39,848 nt of DNA from a virus, in IMG/VR virus record IMGVR_UViG_3300044522_000425, positions 1 to 39,848 of that record; one strand, written 5' to 3'. Below the pieces are notes generated by a model. The model was not told the DNA's origin. It made no database searches and saw nothing but the letters and a program-made list of their open reading frames with translations. Below, piece by piece: positions 28,460 to 34,560 of the stretch; the first letter of the stretch is position 1; every line of letters begins with the position of its first letter. The translations under genes and the position numbers were made by a program.

Positions 28460-28668
28460 GAACCGATGACCATTGGGCCGCCAACAGCGACCTTTACCGC
28501 ATCCTGGGCGAGGATGAGGTCGAACGTCTCGGATCGCCTGAGCCAGATTTCTGGGCGTGGGTTGATGATCTGAAGATGTGGATCTTCTCCGCGGTGGCGA
28601 TGTTCGCCGGGTTGAACATCTCCGCCGCGCTGATTGTCAAAGCTGGCATGTGGGCGGGGTGGTGGTGA
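28456..28668 (+). CDS. Early membrane protein, one transmembrane helix (70 aa)
   Basis: ATG 28456 with AGGAGG 12 bases upstream. MRTDDHWAANSDLYRILGED, acidic, then WAWVDDLKMWIFSAVAMFAG and LNISAALIVKAGMWAGWW, a hydrophobic stretch of about 30 residues. The N-terminus is likely outside the bilayer. It could be a small inner-membrane effector acting early in infection, for example superinfection exclusion. That is inference from topology and timing. Confidence 0.65.
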   Translation: MRTDDHWAANSDLYRILGEDEVERLGSPEPDFWAWVDDLKMWIFSAVAMFAGLNISAALIVKAGMWAGWW

Positions 28669-29315
28669 TGAGCCTTCGTGTTCTGATCGGCTGCGCCACG
28701 TCCTGCGTGGCCCTCGATGCCTTCCTAGCCCAAGGCCATGACGCATGGCAGTGCGACCTGCTGCCAGCCGACAAGCCCACCAACCGGCACATCCAAGACG
28801 ACATCCGCAACGTGCTGCACCTTGGCTGGGATCTGATGCTGGTGTCGAACCCGCCATGCACCAGGCTCTGCAATTCCGGGGTGCGCTGGTTGTCTGTCCC
28901 GCCACCCGGCAAGACCACGGCGCAGATGTGGCGCGAACTGGACGAAGGCGCGGACATGTTCAACGCCTGCCTGAATGCCCCGATTGCGCGGGTGGCGGTG
29001 GAAAATCCGGTGATGCACGGCCACGCCCGCGAAAGGATCGTGGGCTGGGTCAAGCCGCAGATCGTGCAGCCTTGGTGGTTCGGTGATCCGGCATTCAAGG
29101 CAACGGGGCTTTACCTGCGTGGCCTGCCGCCATTGGTCCCCACCAACCGCCTGACACCGCCCAAGGCTGGCACCGATGAACACAAGGCATGGTCTGCCAT
29201 TCACCGTGCCAGCCCCGGCCCTGATCGGTGGAAGATCCGCAGCAAGACGTTTGCGGGCATGGCCGATGCTTGGGCCACCCAATGGGGCGTCTATGCAATG
29301 GAGGCCGCAGCATGA
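28668..29315 (+). CDS. Phage C5-cytosine-methyltransferase-like protein (short form)
   Basis: TGATG coupling sets ATG 28668; 215 residues. MSLRVLIGCATSCVALDAFL resembles methylase motif I, CDLLPADKPTNRHIQDDIRN motif II/III, and SNPPCTRLCNSGVRWL contains the Pro-Cys of motif IV (PPC at 62-64). RVAVENPVMHG follows like motif VI, where 'ENV/P' is conserved. This short family is common in phages, often annotated as cytosine methylase, but lacks a clear target-recognition domain. It may methylate DNA or bind a nucleotide. Activity cannot be decided from sequence. Confidence 0.8.
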   Translation: MSLRVLIGCATSCVALDAFLAQGHDAWQCDLLPADKPTNRHIQDDIRNVLHLGWDLMLVSNPPCTRLCNSGVRWLSVPPPGKTTAQMWRELDEGADMFNACLNAPIARVAVENPVMHGHARERIVGWVKPQIVQPWWFGDPAFKATGLYLRGLPPLVPTNRLTPPKAGTDEHKAWSAIHRASPGPDRWKIRSKTFAGMADAWATQWGVYAMEAAA

Positions 29316-29638
29316 CCCCCGCTGAAATCGCCAAGAAGCTGACCCCGGCGCAACCGGACATCATGTTTTCGGATGCCTTTGCGGTTGTCCAATCAGCAAT
29401 CTTGCGGAGTTTGGACCAAGTGCCAGATTGGGGTTGGTGCCTTAACTTGCATGGATTGCAGGTCAGAACAGATTTCCCCAAGGAGTTCATCCGGGGCGGG
29501 GTGGCCGTTCTTCGTGCTGACGGGCTGGTTAGCCATCACACAGGCCTTTGGTGTGAGGATGGGACGCCAGCCGGGGCCGGTTATGCGCTCACCGACCTTG
29601 GCCGCGCCGTTCTTGCAGAACTGGACGCCGCGAAATGA
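29312..29638 (+). CDS. Early hypothetical protein (108 aa)
   Basis: ATG 29312 in ATGA overlap, with GGAGG nine bases upstream. MTPAEIAKKLTPAQPDIMFS, a central region with VPDWGWCLNLHGLQVRTDFP, then GLVSHHTGLWCEDGTPAGAG and the ending YALTDLGRAVLAELDAAK. The final part resembles a winged-helix end ('y.LT.lGravlael'). A DNA-binding regulator is possible but unproven. Confidence 0.65.
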   Translation: MTPAEIAKKLTPAQPDIMFSDAFAVVQSAILRSLDQVPDWGWCLNLHGLQVRTDFPKEFIRGGVAVLRADGLVSHHTGLWCEDGTPAGAGYALTDLGRAVLAELDAAK

Positions 29639-29913
29639 GCCGCGCAAAAGTCGCCCGTTGCCAGTCCTGCCGCTGGTGGGATCGGTCCAACAACTTCCGC
29701 GCAATCGGGACGGATTGGGGCATCTGTCATCTTTGGGGCGGTAAGTCGGGGTCTATGCTGCCGAACGGCCTTGGCTTCATTGATTTCAGTTTCGGCCATG
29801 AGCCGCGTGGGTCAGACACCTGTGAACACCACAACGCCGATCCGGTTCACAAGCAGAACATTCAGCGCGGTGGGGAGATGCCGCAGATCAAATGCGAAGG
29901 GGAGTTGCCATGA
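29635..29913 (+). CDS. Early Cys-rich protein (92 aa)
   Basis: ATG 29635 overlaps the previous stop. MSRAKVARCQSCRWWDRSNN holds CQSCRWW; later WGICHLW and SDTCEHH supply further Cys and His, so one zinc or cluster site is likely. The 'C..CryWd.......g.C' layout is common in small phage proteins of unknown role. Ends ELP in ATGA. Confidence 0.65.
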   Translation: MSRAKVARCQSCRWWDRSNNFRAIGTDWGICHLWGGKSGSMLPNGLGFIDFSFGHEPRGSDTCEHHNADPVHKQNIQRGGEMPQIKCEGELP

Positions 29914-30266
29914 CAAACACAAACGCAACGGCGCAGGTTCGGTCAGATGATGGGGTGATGGGGATGGATGAAGCACCGGAACGGATATGGGCCGCGCCTG
30001 ACACAGATGATGGGTGGCGTTGGCCGGTTGCCAGCAAGTTCCCGATGCAGGGTTATGCCCCAGATGGACAAGTCGCATACGTCCGCGCCGACATTCTCGC
30101 CCAAACCCTAGCCGCAAATGCCGCGCTGGTGAAGCGGTTGGAGGAGGCGCGGGGGGTGTTGCACTTCTATGCTGATTTCCACGAGAACCCCAACGACGGT
30201 CCGTGGGGCGTCAACAGTCAAGACTTCGGGAAAGCTGCCCGCGCCTTCCTCGCAGGAGGTGAATGA
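29910..30266 (+). CDS. Early hypothetical protein (118 aa)
   Basis: ATG 29910. MTNTNATAQVRSDDGVMGMD, then EAPERIWAAPDTDDGWRWPV. The 'APERIWA.pd' phrase and later VAYVRADILAQTLAANAALV with a coiled segment are typical of short phage proteins in which 'yVRaDl' recurs. Function is unknown. GGAGGTG near its end serves the next gene. Confidence 0.7.
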   Translation: MTNTNATAQVRSDDGVMGMDEAPERIWAAPDTDDGWRWPVASKFPMQGYAPDGQVAYVRADILAQTLAANAALVKRLEEARGVLHFYADFHENPNDGPWGVNSQDFGKAARAFLAGGE

Positions 30267-30673
30267 TGGAGATTGATCTGAAGCACATTGCCAAGTGCAT
30301 CCGAGATGATGGAAACCCGGACTTCAGCTATATCGGCCAACACTTTGGAGAAACTCCGGGGTGGGGTGACCTTGCCGCCGAAGTCCTGCGCCTGAGCAAG
30401 ATCAACACGCAACTCGTCACCGACTTCAACGCGATGAACCAGCACGGAGCCAAGCAGGACGCCCGCATTGCCGCCCTTGAGGCGTTGGTAGCGGCGGCTG
30501 ACAGGCTGGCGGAGTTTATGCTGACGACGCGGGATTATGTGGATGACGCATCCAAGGGCCTGATTCTCTATCGAGGCCGGTCAATGCTTGTCGAAATGGC
30601 AACTGAAGATTTGGCGAAGATTGACACAGCACTCGCCGCCTATCGCGCGGTAAAGGAGGCCGCAAATGAATGA
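30263..30673 (+). CDS. Early hypothetical helical protein (136 aa)
   Basis: ATGATG at 30263/30266; both start after GGAGG. MMEIDLKHIAKCIRDDGNPD, then IGQHFGETPGWGDLAAEVLR and two long helices (DARIAALEALVAAADRLAEF). The end EAANE overlaps the next gene by eight bases. No family is recognised. Confidence 0.65.
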   Translation: MMEIDLKHIAKCIRDDGNPDFSYIGQHFGETPGWGDLAAEVLRLSKINTQLVTDFNAMNQHGAKQDARIAALEALVAAADRLAEFMLTTRDYVDDASKGLILYRGRSMLVEMATEDLAKIDTALAAYRAVKEAANE

Positions 30674-31190
30674 AGCACCGGAACTGAAAACCTGCCCGTT
30701 TTGCGGCTTCGATGCTGCGAAAATTATGACCATCCGTGATGGCCGCGTGGTGACATGCCACAACTGCCACGCAAGCGGCCCCGCTTACTATCACGGACTA
30801 CAGGGGATTGGCGCGACCCCTGCACTAGCCGCAGATAAGTGGAACCGCCGCGCCAACCTGTCCTCGCCCCTTGAGGCGGTGGCGATGCGGGATGCAGCCC
30901 TGAAAGCCATCATGGATATTTGGGCAGAACTATGGCCCAAGATGGCCGAACTTGAATTGCAACATCCTGCCCAACCCGAGATTGACGCCATTTGCGCCAT
31001 CCCCCTCCCCGACCACGCGGCCATGCTTGCCGCAGCGTTGAAGCTGCCCGAGGTGGCGGCGATGGTGGATGCGGCGATGGGTGTCATAGCGCGGTGGGAT
31101 AGCCCAGACTGGAAATCCAGTGAGTACGAGATGATCGGCATGGCCAAGCTGCGTACCGCACTCGCCCCGTTCACGGGGGCCAAGCCATGA
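30666..31190 (+). CDS. Lar-like zinc-ribbon protein with helical extension (174 aa)
   Basis: ATG 30666, AAAGGAGG upstream inside the previous gene. The first 60 residues are Lar-like: ELKTCPFCGFDAAKIMTIRD, VVTCHNCHASGPAYY, and ALAADKWNRRA. This zinc ribbon ('LkPCPFCG....vv.C..C...gp.......A...WN.R') is shared by Lar-type restriction alleviation proteins of lambdoid phages. Residues 65-174 are a helical extension with repeats of 'll.lpevaa.vdaa...a'. Anti-restriction is one possibility; the Lar-like ribbon alone does not prove it. Confidence 0.8.
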   Translation: MNEAPELKTCPFCGFDAAKIMTIRDGRVVTCHNCHASGPAYYHGLQGIGATPALAADKWNRRANLSSPLEAVAMRDAALKAIMDIWAELWPKMAELELQHPAQPEIDAICAIPLPDHAAMLAAALKLPEVAAMVDAAMGVIARWDSPDWKSSEYEMIGMAKLRTALAPFTGAKP

Positions 31191-31282
31191 CCGCAAAGAA
31201 AATCTGCATCTGCGGCTGGAATGCGGCGGCTGGAAAGTGCCCGTATCCGATTAACTGCAAACCTTCAAAGGCCAAGCCATGA
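31187..31282 (+). CDS. 31-residue four-cysteine micro-protein
   Basis: ATG 31187 overlaps the Lar-like stop; TGA at 31280-31282. Product MTAKKICICGWNAAAGKCPY, then PINCKPSKAKP. Four Cys (CxC, then two more) could hold a zinc. The start and end share the text GGCCAAGCCATGACC. It lies three bases from the convergent spanin stop, closing the early operon. Confidence 0.5.
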   Translation: MTAKKICICGWNAAAGKCPYPINCKPSKAKP

Positions 31283-31284
31283 CC

Positions 31285-31482
31285 CTACCAGCCCGCCAGC
31301 GCCTCTAGCTGGGCCAAGAAGGCCCTGCCTGTAATCCGCGCGGCTGCCATGTCATCTCCCGCCAAAGCCTCTGCATGGGCCGCTGCAGGGGCGCGCAAAC
31401 GATCAACGCTTGTTGCGATCTGCGAACTCACGCAACCACTTGATATGATCGCCATCGGCAGCACCAACGCCCAGATCCGCAT
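31285..31482 (-). CDS. Outer-membrane spanin lipoprotein (Rz1-like)
   Basis: ATG 31482 with GAGAGGA eight bases upstream. MRIWALVLPMAIISSGCVSS is a signal peptide with a lipobox-like SSGC at about 14-17; the mature part is 49 residues and Ala-rich. It overlaps the i-spanin gene by 80 bases in another frame, the familiar Rz/Rz1 embedding. It should sit in the outer membrane and connect to the inner-membrane spanin to fuse membranes in the last lysis step. The -3 residue is Ser, not the usual Leu/Val, so lipidation is likely but not certain. Confidence 0.75.
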   Translation of the reverse strand: MRIWALVLPMAIISSGCVSSQIATSVDRLRAPAAAHAEALAGDDMAAARITGRAFLAQLEALAGW

Positions 31483-31609
31483 CGTTCATCCTCTCGTGGG
31501 CTTTGGTGTCTTGTTTGCGCTTTGCGTCCGCCACCGCATCCGCGCGGATCAACCAGATCGTCAGAAACTTCCAAACGATCTGGCCGATGATCGCAACAAC
31601 GGCTTTCAC
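31403..31609 (-). CDS. Inner-membrane spanin (Rz-like)
   Basis: GTG 31609 overlaps the holin stop as GTGA. 68 residues: MKAVVAIIGQIVWKFLTIWL is a membrane anchor; IRADAVADAKRKQDTKAHER and the rest are a soluble helix ending FADRNKR. Type II topology fits an i-spanin, though 68 residues is short. Pairing with the overlapping lipoprotein supports the call. Confidence 0.7.
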   Translation of the reverse strand: MKAVVAIIGQIVWKFLTIWLIRADAVADAKRKQDTKAHERMNDADLGVGAADGDHIKWLREFADRNKR

Positions 31610-31773
31610 GCCTTGCGCTTGGCGTAGATCGACCAGGCAGCGACAGCCAGCGTGGCAGCAGCACCGCCGATGGTGGTGACGGTTTCCGCGTCAACCATGC
31701 CTTGCCCGACGAAATAGCCGCCGATTGCCGCCGCCAATGCACGGACGATGCCGCCGATTTGCTCACCAGTCAT
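31606..31773 (-). CDS. Holin
   Basis: ATG 31773 (a frame up to 31836 is rejected as overlapping HNH). 55 residues: MTGEQIGGIVRALAAAIGGY, FVGQGMVDAETVTTIGGAAA, TLAVAAWSIYAKRKA. Two hydrophobic segments (about 8-25 and 33-49) with a short Asp/Glu turn between and a Lys/Arg end are typical of small class II holins such as those of Rhodobacterales phages. It opens the inner membrane for the endolysin. Confidence 0.85.
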   Translation of the reverse strand: MTGEQIGGIVRALAAAIGGYFVGQGMVDAETVTTIGGAAATLAVAAWSIYAKRKA

Positions 31774-31783
31774 GATTGTCTCC

Positions 31784-32299
31784 TCATTTTGCCGGATAGA
31801 CCCGGCGGTCCAGTTCCCAGTGCTCTTTTTTGCCAAACCTGTTTCCTTTGGAAAGGTTCAGCTTTGCTTCCAAGATTTGCAGGTTGCCTTCCACATGCAG
31901 GCCGCAAACGTTTTCACCCCTCAATGGAATTATGTGGTCCACTTGATACTCAGTGTTGAACTTTCTACCAAAAATAACAGCAGTTTTATAGATTTGACGT
32001 ATGGCTTTTTGATCCGCCCACAATGGCGTTTGCTTTTCGACTATAAACCTACGTCGTCTCGTCTCATCCCTCTTCAGAGCAATTCTGTCTGGCTGCGCGC
32101 TTCGTTGCTTATCGTAAAGCCTCAGTTGATCAAGTTTGACTTTTCTTCTGTTTTGGTCATACGCAGCTTTTGCAGAACCAGAGCAAACTGTTTTCTTGTG
32201 GCATGCTTTGCATCTTGAATTATACCCACATCTGCCACGAGGGTGACGATAAAAAAAATCAAAATCTTTTTCTTCCAAACACCCAGAGCAAATCTTCAT
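31784..32299 (-). CDS. Free-standing HNH endonuclease
   Basis: ATG 32299 overlaps the endolysin stop (ATGA). 171 residues: MKICSGCLEEKDFDFFYRHP, then SRCKACHKKTVCS form an N-terminal zinc finger; a basic region (RRKVKLDQLRLYDKQR) follows; the nuclease part has YQVDHIIPLRGENVCGLHVE, NLQILEAKLNLSKGNRF. The 'vDHiiPL.......glhv..NLq.l....N..Kgnrf' signature is HNH. It is much richer in A/T than the lysis genes on both sides, so it looks like a recently inserted homing-type nuclease. It is coupled to the endolysin by translation. Confidence 0.92.
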   Translation of the reverse strand: MKICSGCLEEKDFDFFYRHPRGRCGYNSRCKACHKKTVCSGSAKAAYDQNRRKVKLDQLRLYDKQRSAQPDRIALKRDETRRRRFIVEKQTPLWADQKAIRQIYKTAVIFGRKFNTEYQVDHIIPLRGENVCGLHVEGNLQILEAKLNLSKGNRFGKKEHWELDRRVYPAK

Positions 32300-32700
32300 G
32301 GATATGCCTTCCAATCAAGCTGCCAATGCGGGCCGTCCTTGAAGCTTCGCCACGAACCGCCCCAGACAATGGCCACATCTTCCTTGTCCGCAGCGGCCTT
32401 AATGACAGGGGCCAGCTTGTAGTAGAGCGGCCACGCATACATCTCCTCGACCTCGACCCTGCCGTCCTTGTCGATGTCCACATATGGGACCAGATCGACG
32501 GCATGGCCGGTCAGGTGGCGGCTGTCCAGTGTGCGGGACGCGCCGATCCGGACAAGCTCTCGCTGGCGGGCGAAAGTGCGCAGCCCCTCGGTCACGACAA
32601 AGGCAAACGGCGCCTCCTGCAGCGCCCGGTCCATGACCCGGCGGAGATCGGGGTGAATGCCGTGCAGGTTGGTCAGGCTGCGGCTCGTCCACTGTCTCAT
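32296..32700 (-). CDS. Endolysin, M15-type L,D- or D,D-peptidase with an EF-hand loop
   Basis: 134 residues starting MRQWTSRSLTNLHGIHPDLR. The fold is M15 (T5 endolysin/VanY): TEGLRTFARQRELVRIG, SRHLTGHAVDLVP (His62, Asp69) and GPHWQL (His125) provide the zinc ligands. Between them is DIDKDGRVEVEE (75-86), which fits the EF-hand loop DxDxDGxxxxxE exactly. The phage T5 endolysin in this family is known to depend on calcium. It cuts the peptide of peptidoglycan. No signal peptide, so it needs the holin. Confidence 0.93.
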   Translation of the reverse strand: MRQWTSRSLTNLHGIHPDLRRVMDRALQEAPFAFVVTEGLRTFARQRELVRIGASRTLDSRHLTGHAVDLVPYVDIDKDGRVEVEEMYAWPLYYKLAPVIKAAADKEDVAIVWGGSWRSFKDGPHWQLDWKAYP

Positions 32701-32948
32701 CGCGGGAGCGCCTTCTGGATCTCGTCAAGCTTCGACATCACCGACTTGAATGCCTCCTTGACCTCTTTGAACTCTCGGTCGTGGCTCTCCTTGACTAGAG
32801 CGTGCTCAGACCGCATGACGGCGAGCGCGGTGTCGTGCGTCTGCGTCGTCCGGTAATGAGCCCACATGAATCCGGCCAGCGGCAAGACCGCGAACTGCAA
32901 AACGAGTTTGATCATGTCCATAATGCTCTGATCCTGCTGCATGATCAT
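32697..32948 (-). CDS. Membrane protein of the lysis cassette (83 aa)
   Basis: ATG 32948 overlaps the previous stop. MIMQQDQSIMDMIKLVLQFA, then VLPLAGFMWAHYR is one membrane helix (about 11-32); the remainder is a charged coiled coil (SEHALVKESHDREFKEVKEA, FKSVMSKLDEIQKALPR). One membrane helix and a coiled coil fit a lysis regulator or an alternative i-spanin. An antiholin role is possible. Start with the endolysin directly behind supports lysis. Confidence 0.65.
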   Translation of the reverse strand: MIMQQDQSIMDMIKLVLQFAVLPLAGFMWAHYRTTQTHDTALAVMRSEHALVKESHDREFKEVKEAFKSVMSKLDEIQKALPR

Positions 32949-33190
32949 ACTCCCGGATAGGGAAAGCGCGCTTTGATCTCAGCAACCTTGGCCAGCCATT
33001 CCGCATTGGTGGCCTCGCCGCGTTGCGCCATGAAGAAAAGCGGATCGGCTTCGGCTTCATAGGAGCGCTTGCGGGCAGCCTCTTGGCTGTCGCGGGTGAT
33101 CTGTGGTTGAAGTGCTGCAACTTCTTCCGGGGTCATCTCTCGAATAGTGACTGCACCAGTTACTGCATCTGTGATGATTTCTTGAGCCAT
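32945..33190 (-). CDS. Putative tail-fibre assembly/accessory protein (81 aa)
   Basis: ATG 33190, adjacent to the fibre stop. MAQEIITDAVTGAVTIREMT, PEEVAALQPQITRDSQEAAR, then a helix with DPLFFMAQRGEATNAEWLAK and VAEIKARFPYPGV. The ending 'dpl.f...rGea...eWlakv..I...fP.p' is common in small proteins next to siphophage tail fibres (XkdW-like). It may be a fibre chaperone; ATGA coupling to the next gene. Confidence 0.75.
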   Translation of the reverse strand: MAQEIITDAVTGAVTIREMTPEEVAALQPQITRDSQEAARKRSYEAEADPLFFMAQRGEATNAEWLAKVAEIKARFPYPGV

Positions 33191-34560
33191 TACTTCACTC
33201 CATAGATACGAACACTACCAGCATCAAAGGTTCCAGTGTTGGTAGTGATTGAAACCGACGTGCTGGCGTTCGTAAACCCAGTCAAAGCTGCATCGAAGTT
33301 ACTAGTACCTGCGTTCTGCGCTGTTGATAGCGACCCTACGCCGTTTTGTAAGTCAATGTTGCAATGCCCACTAAGGGTAGCCGCGTTATTAGGTGTAGTA
33401 ACTGAAGCTGGTCCACTCCCGCCACCGACCCTAAAGTATGTAGAGACAGACATTGAAACTGCGTTGAATGTCATGAAAAGGAACTTGTAGTCAGTCAGCA
33501 CTAGTCCTGACAGCGTTTGCGTAGAACCACTAGTGGTCGTCAAAGTGCCCAACAACACAGTATCTATATAGGCAGGTGACAGAACAGCAATGGCTTGCGA
33601 CACCCTTTGAGGCGTCATCAACTTGTCGGTTGCGGTCCCGGCTTCCGCTTCGGCTTGCGATGCAATGCCAGAAATCCCGTCCAGCACGTTCAACTCTGCG
33701 GCTGTCGACGTAACCGTCGTCCCAGCAATCGAGAGCGCGTCGACATCAACAACGCCGGTCGAGCGTATCCGCATCACCTCAACCGCCGCCGCACCGCCTG
33801 CCATGACCTTGAACGAGAGGTCGAAGTCCTCGCTGGTCGACGTCACGTCGGTCGTGATCGCGTCAATCCGCGCCCCAATCTCGAAATTGTTTGCCGCCGT
33901 CTCGGTCGCAAAAAGCAGCCCTGATCCAATCCCTGCGGCCGGTGTCCCGGTGCTGCGCGCCTCGATCTGCGCGACATCGATCACGGTGTTCGTCGCGGAT
34001 GTCTCCACCAGAGCTCGGACGACGCCCGTCCCTTTCGACGCCAGGGTGATCCCGATGTTCGTGTCGCCCCCTGCGGCCGAGAGCGTCGGCGCGCCGGTCG
34101 TGGCGGCATTGGTGATGTTGAGCTGGTTGACCGCGCTGGCGGTCGTCGTGAACGAGAGCAGTTCATTATTGTTGCTGTCCGCAACCACCGGAGCGGCGAT
34201 ATTGAACTGCGCGCCGGTTGATCGGATCGTCAAGATGTCGGAGCTCGCGATCAGGTGCCGGATCTGCCCGCTGGTCGTGGAGGTTATGTAGCTCGTCTCT
34301 GCCGGATCAACCGCGACGCGCGCGACGTTGTTTGTCGCGTCGAGGATCGCTACCGTGATCCATTGCGCGCCGTCATACATCTTCAACTCGTAGTTCGCCG
34401 ACGTCGTGTCGGCCCAGAGCATCCCCGCCACGAGATAGCTCGGCGCGGTCGACCCGCTGTGCGTCGAGTGCAGAGCCGTGCGGAACGAATTGAGGTCCGA
34501 CGCCAGCGCCGTTCCACTTTTGGTGTTCGGGTCAATCGTCCCGAAATCAAACTGCGACAT
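33190..34560 (-). CDS. Tail fibre protein (456 aa)
   Basis: ATG 34560 follows the tip protein's TAA directly. MSQFDFGTIDPNTKSGTALA, a fibre attachment region, GMLWADTTSANYELKMYDGA, then Gly/Thr/Ala-rich shaft segments, AELNVLDGISGIASQAEAEA and GTATDKLMTPQRVSQAIAVL, motifs that recur in phage fibres. The final 140 residues (TVLLGTLTTTSGSTQTLSGL on, and YFRVGGGSGPAS) form a tip domain. DNA coding that tip (33190-33600) is less GC-rich than the shaft, so the receptor-binding tip was probably swapped in. It binds the host surface. Confidence 0.88.
   Translation of the reverse strand: MSQFDFGTIDPNTKSGTALASDLNSFRTALHSTHSGSTAPSYLVAGMLWADTTSANYELKMYDGAQWITVAILDATNNVARVAVDPAETSYITSTTSGQIRHLIASSDILTIRSTGAQFNIAAPVVADSNNNELLSFTTTASAVNQLNITNAATTGAPTLSAAGGDTNIGITLASKGTGVVRALVETSATNTVIDVAQIEARSTGTPAAGIGSGLLFATETAANNFEIGARIDAITTDVTSTSEDFDLSFKVMAGGAAAVEVMRIRSTGVVDVDALSIAGTTVTSTAAELNVLDGISGIASQAEAEAGTATDKLMTPQRVSQAIAVLSPAYIDTVLLGTLTTTSGSTQTLSGLVLTDYKFLFMTFNAVSMSVSTYFRVGGGSGPASVTTPNNAATLSGHCNIDLQNGVGSLSTAQNAGTSNFDAALTGFTNASTSVSITTNTGTFDAGSVRIYGVK

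Noticed and set aside
31312-31335. GGGCC-AAGAA-GGCCC hairpin as a terminator between convergent operons
   Set aside because: No T-run follows on either strand, and it lies in the spanin coding region.
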